Origin: Tiliqua scincoides
Lineage: Eukaryota > Chordata > Lepidosauria > Squamata > Scincidae
NCBI RefSeq assembly: GCF_035046505.1
Contig: NC_089821.1
Span: forward strand, 196,502,377 to 196,566,376
Direction of reading: 5' to 3'
DNA length: 64,000 bases
Positions 24,312 to 37,110 of the stretch are shown here, piece after piece. The notes beneath the pieces are model-generated. The model searched no databases and was not told the DNA's origin. It saw only the letters and a list, made by a program, of their open reading frames with translations. Each line of letters starts with the position of its first letter. The stretch's first letter is position 1. The position numbers and the translations under genes are program-made.

Positions 24312-24512
24312 CAGTTATTTTTCAATCTTTTTTTGTCTCAAGGGATACCATCAGTTTTTGGACAATTGACAAGGCACATCATGCTGTGAGTAGGGGGCTC
24401 ATATCCCCCAATGGTCCTATTAAAAAATGATCCTCCACTAAACTCCCATGGCACACCTGGGGACTATTCACGGCACACCAGTGTGCCATGGCACAGTGGT
24501 TGAAAATGGCTG
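24312..24512. mobile_element. Short non-autonomous hAT element
   Basis: Ends CAGTTATTTTTCAATC and GGTTGAAAATGGCTG. The flanks AAGTAGAC and ATCTAGAC match at 6 of 8 positions. Confidence 0.6.
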
Positions 24513-24758
24513 ATCTAGACAAATGGTTCTTCCATTATAGCTGATACTAGGGCAAAAATGACAAGGGGTGGCCATTACTGTTGTGCCTGGATTGTGAGTG
24601 TCCAGAGTGTCAGTGAGTATTCAGAGAGTGACTGGACTGGCTAGTTGCTTCTGGAGACAGAATACTGGATGAAATTGACTTTTGAGTGTCATCAGGTGAA
24701 ACAGTTCTTATATTCTTAACCCTTGGGATCTAAAAGCTGGGGAAGGCCATAACTACAG

Positions 24759-24848
24759 TGCAACTCTATGCATGTCTGCTCAGAAGTTAGTCCCACTGTG
24801 TTCAATGGGACTTGCTCCAGGCAAAGTGTACATAGGATTGCAGCCCTA
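24759..24848. mobile_element. Short palindromic MITE (family A)
   Basis: TGCAACTCTATGCATGTC at the left, ACATAGGATTGCAGCC at the right, centre TAGTCCCACTG / TTCAATGGGACTTG. Confidence 0.65.
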
Positions 24849-26060
24849 GCACAGCATACTAGCACAGCATTTCCCAAACGTTTCCTAGGCCCTGTCTAGG
24901 AGTGAGCGTAAGATGTGAAAATGAAGCTGCTGTTCCCTCAGTCATCTCAGTTTCCCTGTATCTCCCATACTGTGATTGTAGTTCTAAGAGAAGTACACAT
25001 TTTTTTTTCAGATTTAAGGTAGTTTCATCTATAAGTGATTTCCCCCCTATGCACGGTCTTCAGACTCTAACCTCTGTGGAAGATGTGGGCTGACTTTACT
25101 TTGCTTGCAGAAAGCCCCAAGTTACTTCTTTGGCATCTCCAAGGAAGACTGGGAAAGACTACTGTTTGAAACCCTGAAGAACAATTGCCTGGCAGTGTAG
25201 ACAATCATACTGATGTAGAAGAATCTAGTTCTGACTCTGCATAAGACCCATGAGGTGGGCTGAAGCAGCACTTGAACAGTGGGTTGGGATAAGTGGGTGC
25301 CCCCCATCCGCTCCACCCATTCATTGCTTCACTGTCTTCTTTATTTCTTTAAATGGCTAATGAGAGAAGGGGGGTGGCTGACCTCCTCCTGTAGTGCTGC
25401 TGTCAAATAAGATGCTGTAATCCTGCTCCTGGTCACTCTTCAGCAACTGGCAAGCCCCTCCCCCCTTTCCTCAGTTTCACTGGCAGGGCAGGGAGGGCCA
25501 GGCTTGATAACACAACTTCCTAGTTCACATGCAGGAGCAATTAGAGCTTGTACAGGTGCTCATTAAAAAGCCCAGTGCCATGTCATGGAAGATACAAAAA
25601 GAAATCTTGTTCTCTTTTTCTTGCAGTCTGGCCTTACCATGGTTTCCCTTTTTTTATCCAAGCCATGTAAACCTCTGCTGCAGCTGAATTGCACAACACA
25701 AGGTGGAACTAACCTGCACATGATTGCTTGTGTTTATACTTGTATACACTGAGTATTTTTCTCATTGTCTTGGATTAGTATGGTTGGGGTCAGATTATCT
25801 GAGGGAACTGCCTACTTCTATACAATCTGGTTCATATGTAATTGGAGAAGGATTTTTTTGCAGGTGCCATTGCCTAGGGAAGTATGAGGGGCAATAGCAA
25901 GAAATAGAGCCTTCTCTGCAGTGGCACTAAGCCTATGGAAGTGTCTCTCTCTTGTAAAAACTGCTCTCTCATCGGAGACCTTCCAGTGAGGCCTGAAGAC
26001 ATTTTTGTTTAGACAGGCTTTCTCAGCTCTTGGCCTTTTTAATGACATCTTGCTTTTACA

Positions 26061-26143
26061 GAACCCAAGCCTATGTATGTCTACTCAGTTCTTTTATAGT
26101 CAATGGAACTTACTCCTAGGTAAGTGTGGGTAGGATTGCAGCC
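26061..26143. mobile_element. Family A MITE in an L2 fragment
   Basis: AACCCAAGCCTATGTATG at the left and GGGTAGGATTGCAGCC at the right. Confidence 0.6.
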
Positions 26144-26146
26144 TCA

Positions 26147-26325
26147 AAGCCCAATCCTATCCAACTTTCCAGCACCTATACAACCTCAGCGCAGCCTCAG
26201 GGGAAGGGAACAAATGTTCCCATACCTTGAGGAGGCTTCTGTGACTGCCTCCCCAACACAGGAAGCAGTACATACCCCATTGGCACAGCAGCACTGGCAC
26301 TGGAAAATTGGGTGAGAGTGGGCCC
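26147..26325. mobile_element. Family B MITE in an L2 fragment
   Basis: AAGCCCAATCCTATCCAAC at the left, GTGAGAGTGGGCCC at the right, TCA on both sides (26144-26146, 26326-26328). Confidence 0.75.
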
Positions 26326-26545
26326 TCAAGTCCTTTGTTTATAATGTGGTGGCTACTGCTCATTGTAACAGTGTTTTATTATTTTAAAGATATTTTTAAT
26401 TGTTTGATTTAAAAAATTGTTTTAGTCCATTGTGTAGCTTGCTTTTTAACTGATTTAACATCTTCTGCACTTTTGCAGCTGTTTTTGGTAAGCCACTTTG
26501 GGAAGAAAGGTGGGATAAAAATGCTGTAAATAAATAAATAATCCC

Positions 26546-27787
26546 CCCCCCCCACTCACCTTTTGTTTGTCCATTGTGTGTCATGAATGGAAGAACACAG
26601 AGTATTGGAAAATTAGTGCTTGGTTAATCTTGCCTGGGTTAGGTCTTTGCTGTAGGGGCTTAGTGAAAGCCACTGTTTGTGATTCCATAAGGAAAACATT
26701 TTTGAAAGGTCAGGCTGCCAATCACCCAATCTTCACCCCACTGGCATTTTTTTACTGCACTGAATTATGTAATGTATTATTATTTGTAGTAGTGTTTTGC
26801 ACATATAAAGGCAACCTATTGCCAATGTGGCCATAGGAATTAATCTCAGGAATTCAGTTTTGTGAATTATGGTAGCACAATGTATCTGTGAAGTTGGTAT
26901 CTGCTTTTGTATCTGCTTTTATATGCACCTCATCCGGTAATGAGAAAACCCAATGTGCTAAGAGCTGGATAGCTATTTTAGCAGTTTCATGGGTGCAGGT
27001 GACTCCATGCACATAAACCACAGTTCCTTATTCTTTATCATATTTTATTTCTGCCTGGTTGGTTCAACCCATGCAAAACAGAGGGTGTGTGATTGCACAT
27101 CTTTTTGCAGTGTATATGTTTTTGAATAGTAAAAACCAGCATTGAAGAGTCAGAAATACAGTCATTCAGGGTGTCTTGAATGGCTAATCCAAATAATTTG
27201 ATTTGTAATTAAATTTGTCTTTCATTTTCTGTCACCATTAGGAGTGAATTAATGAATGCCTTCCAGCTTCCTATAAAATCTAGATTTTTATTTTATCATA
27301 ATAGTGACCTCTAGTGTATAGTTTGCAGTGTATATACTGTTCTATGGCATTCCTTGTCTAAAACAAAGGAAGAATTTCGTTGTTTCATTTGAAAATTGAA
27401 GGACCTAGGTGTGGTTTAATTGTGCACTCAACAGGAGTTTCAACAGGAACAAACAAAATCTAGCAAATGTTTTTCCCTCTGAATTTTTGTATTTGTACTT
27501 TAGTACAGAGATAGGAACAGAATCCATCAGGAATTCCCCTGCTGTTGACCTATGACTTAGCTGTTTCCTCACAGTTCTCTTAAAACCTTGGCTGCTCCCA
27601 TCATTTCGGAAGAAGAGCCAAATCAAATCCTACATGCAACTCAGGGTGCTTCCTGCTTCTCTTGTTGACCCATTTGGACATAGTAAAATGCAGGTCTGTT
27701 GTCATTTCTACCCTCTTCCCTCAATGCATATGAATAGGAAGCAGTCAAAAGCTAGCTGACAAGATGTCACAGTGAATGGGGCTAAAG
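26546..27787. other. AT-rich intergenic DNA, nothing recognised
   Basis: No coding block or named repeat seen. Confidence 0.4.
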
Positions 27788-28307
27788 CAGAGGTTCCCAA
27801 ACTTTTTAGCACTGGAGCCCACTTTTTAAAATAACAATCTATAGGGACCCACCTAGCTTTACAAGACTTAAAAAAGTTTCACCTTACCAGATGCTCAATG
27901 TGAATCAGATTGGAACCATTCTGATGGCCTTACTTTCCCCTTCACCTGGTCTTCAATAAGACCAGAGGCTTGTTTGCCTACTTGTGACTAAACACACATG
28001 GGTTGCTCAGTTTTTCTTTCCATAGGGCTTATTTTCCTTGTCAGCTTCGGGGGGGGGGGGCGGGCTTCATTCTCTAGTGTTTTGCAGGGCCTGTATTTAT
28101 CAGATTGGGACCATTCTGGTAGCGTTGCATTCCTCTCAACCTGCCCTTCAAAGTGGACTGTGGCACTTTCGCTTACTTGTGAGTCACTTTCTATAGGCTC
28201 AATACATTTCCTCTTCAGCAATCAGCTTGTCAGTTTCAGTTTCAGGACCCACCAACAATCGGTCATGACCCACTGGTGCGTTGCAATCCACAGTTTTGGA
28301 AACGGTG
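27788..28307. mobile_element. Non-autonomous hAT element
   Basis: Left end CAGAGGTTCCCAAACTTT, right end GTTTTGGAAACGGTG. Flanks GGCTAAAG and TGCTAAAT agree at 6 of 8. The interior has a partial fold-back: CAGATTGGAACCATTCTG at about 27907 and CAGATTGGGACCATTCTG at about 28099 are direct copies. A run of 10 G lies near 28050. Confidence 0.6.
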
Positions 28308-29129
28308 TGCTAAATCACTTTTTCCTTTTAAGCTGTTCATTTTTCCTTTTAAATAGGATACACGTTAGTCAGCCAAGGGTTGGGAAAAGTCAGGTGTGGA
28401 AGGTCTCCTCAGCTTCTTTTGAAATGGTCTCAGTTTAGGCTAGTTATTTCCACTGAAACAACTGAAGTCTCTACTACCTAGTCCTAGTGTGGCTTGCTTA
28501 TTTTTGGTATATTGGGTATACTGTTGCTTTTGACCACCATGCCAAAGATAATCTGAGCCTGTTGCATTGGATTCATTTTCTTGAGAAACTAACAGTTTCC
28601 TGTTTTTGAATATTAGATATACTGTCAGATTGAGGGTGGACCATATGTGGCTTCATCTAAGACCAGGTCTGGAATGAGCAATATCCCTTTCAGGATCTTT
28701 GAAGTCCATTGTTCAGAACTATGCTCTGGTGACCAGACATGACCAGAATGCAACTCCAGAGGCTTGTTAACTGAATACCTCTCACAGGGCCTGATATTGT
28801 GTAATCCTTCTTCCAGTGGTGTCTACAGAAGTCTCTGAAGCACACACAGCCTGGGTAGGTCACTAGCCTACGTGATCCGAGACTCAGACTGTATGTCTTA
28901 AGTCTTGGATCACTTGACTGATTTTTTTGTGAGACATTTTTGACATTAAGCATTCTTGACAGAATCAATTTGGAATATACTAATCAACACCAAGACAACT
29001 GGACCTGGATCAGAAGCTGATTCAAGGAGGAGGGGGGCATGGGTGCATGGCCCCTCCCAAACTGTCTGCCAGTAGGGAAGAGTGCCTGCCAGACTGGGGA
29101 GCAAAATCAGGTGCCAGGGGAATGCCTGC
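28308..29129. other. Intergenic DNA, nothing recognised
   Basis: No gene or repeat family recognised. Confidence 0.4.
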
Positions 29130-29640
29130 TGGGTGGGGTGCTGGCAAGATTGGCTGGAATGGGAGCTCAGGTCTACCAGCTACCAAGTCCTACCTGGACT
29201 TGGAGCACAGATCTGCCTGCCAGGTAGACCCAGGCTTCCAATTTGTGGCCCTTGTGGCCAAGGTTTGCTGAGCGGATAGACCTGGGCTCCCACCTGGACT
29301 TCGAGCCCAGATCTACCTGCCGGGTAGACCTGGGCTCCTGATTTAACTTGTGACCTCTGTGGCCAAGCTTTGCTGTACAGGTAGACCTAGGCTCCCACCT
29401 GAACTTGGAGCCCAGATCTACCAGCTGGGTAGCCCTGGGTTCCCATTCTAGCCAATGGCTTAAAGTCCAGGTGGGATCCCAGGTCTACCCGGTGGTAGAT
29501 CTGGGCTACAAGTCCAGGAGAGAGCCCAGGTCTACTTGCCCAGCAAACCTTGAAGGCCATAAGATAAATTGGGAGCCCAGGTCTACCCACATGGTTGACC
29601 TGGGCTCTGGAGTTGGTAGTGATCATAGCCACTGCCAATA
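29130..29640. repeat. Minisatellite with alternating inverted units
   Basis: Imperfect repeats of the blocks GGTAGACCTGGGCTCC, GGACTTGGAGC and CCCAGATCTACC, in direct and inverted order, fill about 0.5 kb. Unit spacing varies between roughly 35 and 110 bp. Confidence 0.7.
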
Positions 29641-32600
29641 CAAACACTGGATCCACCCTTGATGTGGATAAGTTTTTTAGGTTTCATTCCCCACCACATC
29701 ATTGCTTTAATCTCTTTGATAGAAGGTGAGTCCCTCCTGCTTTAGGAAGTCAAGTCTGGTTTTATAGGACTGCTCTCATTGGCAAAGAAATAACCTGTGT
29801 CCATCACTTTGTCAAACAAGTAATATTAGATGAGACAAGTGTGATTCTGTATGAGTGATATGAGTGATACAGATGAGATGAGACGGGTAATGCCGATGAT
29901 AAAATACAGGAGTGCAAGTGATAGCAGGAAAAATGACTTTATTGATCGCAGCAATAGGAGACCTTGGGGTGACAGAGCTGTCATACTATGCCGAGGAAGG
30001 TTACATGCAAGGATGCAATTAAATATAAGAACTAAAATTAATGAGCTATGATGCCAGGGGGTGCTGAAGCAGGTCAACAAGGTATTCCTTATGATTTCAG
30101 TCCAGATTGGTGGTATATTCTCTTTCAATCGTCTGTCTGTTTTTGTAAACTTCTGTACCCAGGTAATATTAGCCGCACACAAGCCCCCAATCTCAGTATT
30201 TCAACCTAGTCTTGGAATTTCAGCACCCACAAGGAAACTTAATTCCGTTGCTGCAGTTGGGGCTGCAAAGGAAAACTGACAAAGGAGGTGAAGCCCATGC
30301 CTTGAAGCAGGACTCTAGACCGTCTCTGTTAGCATTCTACTAGGGAGTTTGAAATACTAAACTACCTGCTTTAAATGTTGGTCAACAGAATCAAGAGGAC
30401 CACGAATACGCCCACCAAAAGTTTGAATCTTTGCAAGCCAATCTACTGCTTTCTGATTTGAACCTTTGCAAGCTTTTGTGTGTGGTCATTGGTTGCAAAG
30501 ACTTGACGCTTGGTGGACACATTCAAGCCTTTGTGACAGATGGAGCTGATGGGTTGCAAAGTCTCAAGCTTTTATGGACATTCATTCGGACTATTGCAAA
30601 AGGGATGCTCCTACACCCCTAATTTATATGTGCCAATTCTAACAAAAAATCTACTTAATATAATTCCTTGCCTGATCTACTCCAGTACAACCAGGGATCT
30701 ACTCCAGCAAGCCATTCCAGGACATTCACCCTCAGCCCTCTGGGAAATTGTCTGATTACCTACCTATAATAGGAGCAATCAGGCCCTCTACCTGTTTACC
30801 TTGCTTCAGAGCTGTAGCAAAAGAAATGAGCGCCTAGGCCAGGGAAAAAAAGAGTTTCCCTTTTTCCTGTCACTGGCAGAATTAAAATAACTTTAAATGT
30901 GATGCCACCTCTCCTTTTCATTTAAGCTGCCACACGTTTTCCAATTAAGCATTGAATCACATATCTAGAATATATTTGATATTCCAATTTTTATAGCAAT
31001 AGTTGTCGTTTGCTGTTTTGTCAAGTCTTGTAAAGTTTATCTCTTTTATTGCAATGATATCCTATGTGTGTGTAGAGCATTTTCAAAACATGCAATATGT
31101 TCAGTGCCTACAAATGACTCTCAGGGCAATGAAAGCTGAACCCCGCAGATTCCTCCCAGTCTCAAGAGGTGGGGAAGGCTTAACAAATCTGGTCTTAAAT
31201 GGCCTCATTTGGGAGCAAATTCAGATAGCAAGGCATGACTAATCTAGTGCCCAATTTTTTTTTTAAGTAGAGTTGGTTGTAAAAAGAGCAGTAATGGACT
31301 CTCTGAATCTCAGATAAACACTCCACCCTATCCTTTAACATTTTTGCACCCCTGTCACTTTTGTACCCCGTTCTTTTGTACCCCTGTCACACACCCCGTT
31401 CACCCTACCCAAGTTATATTTCTGCTTTGTCCTCCCTTGTGCTGACCCTTTGAACAAAATAGGAAGTATGGGACATGCTGGAAGTTGTGGAAGCACATTC
31501 TGTCCTTCCTAATTTGCTTAATGGGATTGTGAAAGGAGAAGCAAGATGAGGGGGTAGGGGGTCTGATTGCTATCTTCACTGTGGTTTTCTCCAGCAGCAG
31601 TAGCATAGACACTACTTGGGTGTAGAAAGAGGATCATGCCTTGCCTCACTGCTTTGCACTGCTAGATTGCATCCCCTTGCCCCCTCCTAGTCCAGAAGAG
31701 GCAGAAGTGGCAACAGTAATGGGGGTGGCAAATTTTGTGTGCCTCAGGTACAACTTATACTCAGGCCAGGTTTGATATTGTTGTGGAGTTTTGTGAACAC
31801 GGTCTGTGAAGGAACTCAAACCTTTCTCCTGAAAAACTGGTCAATTATAGGTTCTGTGTGGAAGTCTCTAACTGTTGGGTTATAATGGTCTGTACCAGGT
31901 GAGATGTTACATGCTCTCTTGGGCAGTGCTTGTACATTGCATATAGGAAAGGGTTTGGGATGATTTCATTGTTGCTATCGTAGCATTCCTGCCACTGATT
32001 CATGTTAATTAGTGCCTTCCATGCATAACTAATATGGCGTGTTGGTGGTGTCATTGCTTGCTGATGGGCACTATCCATCCATCACTAATGTGGGGGAGTC
32101 ACTGTTGATTGGAGCCTTCTATCTCCAATGTCTAACATTGGGTGTCATCATGGAACAACAATGTAATTGGTTGGTCACTGGAACAGAGTTGCCATGGAAG
32201 TGGCTGTTGGTGCTGCTATGTTAGCTTTTGTATCTACTGCTATTCTTGCATAGTTGTTTGTGCTGCTGATGAACCATAAGATCCCATCGATGTCACTCTA
32301 GCATTAGCCTGGTGAAGTGGCAGCCAACATAGTGATACTATAGGATTAGCCTGCCTGTTCAGTATAATCCACTCCCAGCTAAACGTTTAGTGTTCTAGTA
32401 AAACATCTAGTATTAAAGCTGTTAAATACTTCCAGAGAGAAAATAGCTTCATCATTATTTTGAATATTCAAAAAGGTTAGGCAGCATTGCCCAAATCATA
32501 TGTGTTAAAAGGGGTTTTTCACAGTGGGTCAAACTTGAAAAGAACATTTCAATGGAAAGCAATTTTCTCTCTTTGCAGTTTTCTGTATTCCCTTAAGTGG

Positions 32601-33168
32601 CGTTAAAGTAAAAGCTTTCCTTGCACTCTACACTAATTTTCTTTTCCCCTTTAATCCAACTGTGAAATTATAAAACTTAGTGTTTTTGCCAATGATTTGT
32701 TTCCATAGAAACACTCATGATGCCATGCATTTATTCTCAGGATACGCCTCCCTTGCTACAAAACAAGCAGGAATAGATATACTAAGAGTATTTTGTACCA
32801 GAAATTTCTATTAAAATATTGTGTTGTTTGCCTCCTTTTAGTTCTCCATTAATAATACCAATCTTTGAACTGGATTCCAAGACCAACTGTGATGCCTCCT
32901 TGATTACACTGAATGTAATCTTTGTATGTCAGTTCTCCCTCACCCCCAACTTTCTTTTGCAGGTTTTGAAAGCCTGCATTACTTAATAATATATTATTAT
33001 GCTTTTGGCATTATGCGTTATGTTCTGACATTATCATGCAGATTTTGTGCCCCCTCAGCAGCAATTTAGTCTGTGGCCACAAAAGCTATTGAAACTGCAG
33101 TTTAACCAGTGTGCGCTCCAAAATGTCATTCAACAGCCCTTGTTTTATAAGCAACATTGATGTGATTA
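29641..33168. other. Long stretch without recognised features
   Basis: 3.5 kb of mixed DNA. 30400-30600 repeats TTTGCAAG/CTTTTG words in direct and inverted order. 32400-33060 is AT-rich and repeat-free, and contains an RFX X-box-like palindrome GTTTCCATAGAAAC at 32699-32712. Confidence 0.35.
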
Positions 33169-33665
33169 ACAGCGCAGTCCTATCCCCTGGCATCCTATAG
33201 TATATAACCATACCAGTGGACTAGGTGCTGCATGCTTTGGTGGGGGAAGGTTGATCATAAGGCCAACCAGAGGTAAGTACTTTTGTACTTACCTCTGAGT
33301 AGGCCTTCTGGCCACCTATGGGTCTCCTTGGACCCACACCAGCTATGTTGCTGGCATATGTCTGAGGAGAAGAACACAGCAGTGTGAGCTAGAAAATTGG
33401 GGATAAGATCCACCAAGATCCACTCCCTCCAGTCTGCTCCTGGCCCCTATCCTTCCCCAACATGGAATGGACCTGAACCTACTGCTTCCCACTGCAGGCA
33501 TTGGTGCAGCCTCTAGGGGCCACTGGCATGTGTGCCTTGCCTCTGGCCGCTTGCACCTGTCGCCCAGGAGCACTCAGTGGTGTCTCAGGTCTTACACTGC
33601 CACAAAGGCCTTGCACTGTCAGAGAGAAAATTCCAGCAGTACAAGCCCCAGACAGGATTGGGCCG
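33169..33665. mobile_element. Longer palindromic element (family C)
   Basis: ACAGCGCAGTCCTATCC at the left and GACAGGATTGGGCCG at the right, with TTA on both sides (33166-33168 and 33666-33668). About 0.5 kb, no coding capacity. Confidence 0.65.
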
Positions 33666-34690
33666 TTAACATGCTGTGGGCATCATAGAATTCCACTGTC
33701 AAGGACTTTACAATCTCTCTTGCAACTCAGCTCTGAGCTCTGACTAAGCAAAGGGCTGCTGCAGGAATTGTTTGACACACCTTCTGCTTGCCAAAAACCT
33801 ATTGTGACATCAGAATAGATCAGCCACTTGCCAAATGACCCTCTCAGTGAATGACTGGTTACCAAGCTAGTTGGTAAAAGAAGATATGTCTGTTCTTGTG
33901 CAAGTCCCAAAGACTTGCAAAATTGGTGGCAATACTGAGCATACAAATATGCTATGGAATTATATGGAATTAAGTTCCATTGAAAACAGTGGGGCTTATT
34001 TTCATGCAACATATTTTGGGCGGAAATGTTAGTGCTAGAACAAGTTAAAAAATAAAACTAGATACTACAAATCTAATATAAGAAATATGTTAGGTGCATC
34101 AACATTCATCAGCACATCGATGAATGTTGATTGATTTTTGCTTGGTTTTAATTTTTTGTTCATAAGTGATAGAGTCATATTAGTATTATTAATAGATTTT
34201 TACACAGTCTGGTAAATGTTATTGACTGGTTTGTTTTATCCAGACATTGAGTCCTTCCCAAGGACCTGGTATGCCTGGTTTTATCCTATTTTGATGTTAC
34301 AAATACTGTCACAAAACATAAACTGTTCCCAGTAAAGCTGCTTTTTGCAGTTGATTGATGGTAATTTCTGTGACCCCTATACTATTCAGGTGCTCTTCTA
34401 GGTCTTATTATTATACTGCCTTTCTCAGACAGTTGTAGACTTGTGTCACATAGAATCAATGCAGTTTACATAGGCAGACTGACCATAAACTACATTTTTT
34501 TCAAATGGGGCTTTTACAGGTTTTATTGAGAGAAACTCATATGATCATCCATTTTTCCCAATATTTCCCTACATGGTACAATATCGTTCTGGCTGTATAA
34601 CTCTTGCACGTTCTTGCTCAGTACTTTCTGATTATTCCATGTTTTCGTTCCCATGCTATTCCATCGCCACCCTTCTTAGCAGCCATCTTA

Positions 34691-34867
34691 GCACCCAATC
34701 CTATCCTGATTTCAGTGCTGATGCAGTCTCAATGTAGCACTGACGTAAGTGAACAAACATTCCCTTACCATTTGGAGACCTCCATGACTGCTCCCCACTA
34801 TAGGATGCAGTACATGTCCCACTGGCATGGCTGCATCAGCATTGGAAAGTTGGGTAGGATGGAACCC
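34691..34867. mobile_element. Palindromic MITE (family B)
   Basis: GCACCCAATCCTATCC at the left, GGGTAGGATGGAACCC at the right, flanked by TTA (and TTAG on both outer sides). Core GAACAAACATTCCCTTACC. Confidence 0.75.
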
Positions 34868-35789
34868 TTAGTGCTATGGCGCCAGTGCCCTGCCAGCGCC
34901 ACTGGCCCGGGCTGTCACAGAAAGTGCCTTAAGGCGCTTTTGTTTCAGTGGAACTGACACACAACAAGCATTGAGCAAAGCACCCTTTGGCACTGGGCTT
35001 CAGCACCCAAAGATTGCCACCAAGAACTCCCAGCAGTAGGAATGGCTGGTGGCAGGGCTTTTAGGGGTAAGGAATGGCAGAAAGGGGGCAGGAAACATTA
35101 ATTGCATTAAACATTAATAGGAAACATTCATTGCATAAACTTGAAATTTAACCTCCTTCTATGAATTTCCTTTAACATAATTATATTTTATTCTAATATT
35201 GATATTTTTATCCCCTTTGTAACAGAAGGTGTTTCCACATGAAAGTGCATTAAAAATGTTGTCGTTCCCCAGCCCGCAATTGATGTAGTACACCTAGAAT
35301 TTTACCACCTCAGTCTATCACCTCTGTCTGTGTAATAGGTAGAACAAGGCCTCTTCTGTATATGCAGTGGCATGTGGTGGTAGAGGGTTGAGATGGTAGA
35401 TTGGATCGAGCCACCCCAGATTGGGTTTCCTCCTCCTCCTTCTCCCCTCCCTTGTCCAGAAAAAAAAAATCAGGTCATCCATCATTTATCCAATTGTCTG
35501 TTCTGAGATGGCCAAGAGCACCCTCCCCTGGGCTGCCCCCGCCTTCTTCTGGTACCTTTCCCCCAGCCTTATTCTGCCTTCCTTCTCTCCTTCACCCCCC
35601 CCAGCCCCTGCCTCCTAGAACTACCTAGTCTCCTCCCATTGTGTCTACTGCTGCTGTGCTTTTGAATGCTGACTTCTAGATAGGCCATAGGGTCTTCTGG
35701 GGTGATGTGGAGGCAGTGAAAAGTAAGCAAGAACACATAGACACAAAACAGAGTTGCAAGCACAAAAATCATTATACTTAAGTGACTCA
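34868..35789. other. Intergenic DNA, nothing recognised
   Basis: Pyrimidine-rich at 35410-35620; otherwise AT-rich. No gene or repeat family recognised. Confidence 0.35.
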
Positions 35790-35870
35790 GGCTGCAATTC
35801 TATCCTGGGAGTAAGTCCCACTGAACACAATAGGACTTTCTTCTGAGTAGACCTGCTTAGGATTGTGCCC
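35790..35870. mobile_element. Short palindromic MITE (family A)
   Basis: GGCTGCAATTCTATCC at the left and GCTTAGGATTGTGCCC at the right, with TCA on both sides. Confidence 0.75.
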
Positions 35871-36629
35871 TCAAGTATATGCGAGTCACGACTCATTTCC
35901 AAGTCACTGTCACAAATTGCAAGTCATGTCCGAGTCAGTGGCATCCATGACTCGAATTGACATGAGTCGTGGAAAACACATGTCTTCAGAACTTGAGTTG
36001 AGCCATCAGGACTTGAGTTTGCATCCCTGGTCTATTTTACAGCTGCTGCATGAGTGGTGAGGAGACAGGGAGCTAGGCCGAGTCTATACACGCAGTAGAA
36101 TGAGGCAATGGGTGGTAGTAATAAATAGCAGAGTAAGGAGGTAGACTTAAGGCTACAGGTGGGTTTCAATTTTTGTCTTCCACATTTGCTAGATTTATGT
36201 TTCCAGTGGGCTGGTTTGGATAATACTTGAAACGTTTGGCTGCCCTCCTGTGTTTAATGGTGTGTGCTTTCACAGCGTACGCATGTCCTGCTCCCTCCTC
36301 ATGTGTCCCAGTCAGTGTGGGGGGATTAAGCCTACTATGAATAATTCAAACCAGGGAGTATTCGGGAGGTGGGGAGGGAGAAAGCAATCACTAGTGTTAT
36401 TATGACCCACTGAACCCTGAAATGGCATGGGCTATTCTTCCATCAAAATAGTCTACCTGCTAGCAGAAGAGCCAGTAGACTCTAGTATCTTTTTTGTTCT
36501 CATGCAGTATATAAAAGGGGCCATACTTTTCAAAGTGTGTATAGCTAGCACATTTGCTGACAGGCACAAGGCATGTTGAGCACAAAGGCTGCAATATTCC
36601 ATCTGCACTGGTTTCTGGCTCATTGCTGA

Positions 36630-37110
36630 GTGCACTTTGAGGTGTTGGTTTTGACCATCAAGGCCCTAAATGGCTTGGAGCTAAAATATATGGAGGACTG
36701 CCTTCCCCCTGCATGAAACTGTCTGTCCCCTTAAGATCCTCAGAGAGGGCTGTTTTGGGTGTCCTTGGGCCAAAGGAATTTTACTTGGTGGTAATGTGAG
36801 AAAAGGCCTTCCTGTTGGTGCACCCAGATTATGGAAGTCTCTCCCAGAAGGTTGGCATCATCACTACTGCAGTTTTGGTGCTGACTGAAAACCTTTCTAT
36901 TTAGCAAATAAATACTATATAGCCACCCCTTCCCTTTATTTCTGGTGCTATTGGGTATGTCTGTTTTGCCACTGCTTTTTAAAAATCTGCTTTTATGCTG
37001 TTTTATCACTATTCTCTTTACATTTTTTTTGTTTTAAAATTATGTTGTGTGCTGATTTGAGTGTTGCCTTAATGGGAGGGAAATACATAGAAAAGAATAA
37101 AAAAAAATAG
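36630..37110 (+). mobile_element. Decayed L2-like LINE fragment
   Basis: Reads VLTIKALNGLELKYMEDCLP-like sequence (about 36645-36720), then CCCAGATTATGGAAGTCTC and CTGAAAACCTTTCTATTTAG, the usual order at the end of an L2 polymerase. Frames are broken. Confidence 0.6.

Larger units (their letters stand above)
25795..26545 (+). mobile_element. L2-like LINE 3' end, interrupted by two MITEs
   Basis: 25850-26045 is a decayed L2 polymerase end (AATAGAGCCTTCTCTGCAGT, GAAGTGTCTCTCTCTTG, AGACAGGCTTTCTCAG). 26330-26545 is the matching 3' UTR, ending TAAGCCACTTTGGGAAG, GTGGGATAAAAATGC and (AAAT)n. Between them lie a family A MITE (26061-26143) and a family B MITE (26147-26325). Confidence 0.65.

Noticed and set aside
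35870-36035. Cluster of GAGTCA/TGACTC words as a regulatory array
   Set aside because: The words are scattered with irregular spacing and resemble a dispersed repeat (GACTCGAGTC-type) seen in vertebrates; no regulatory claim can be supported.
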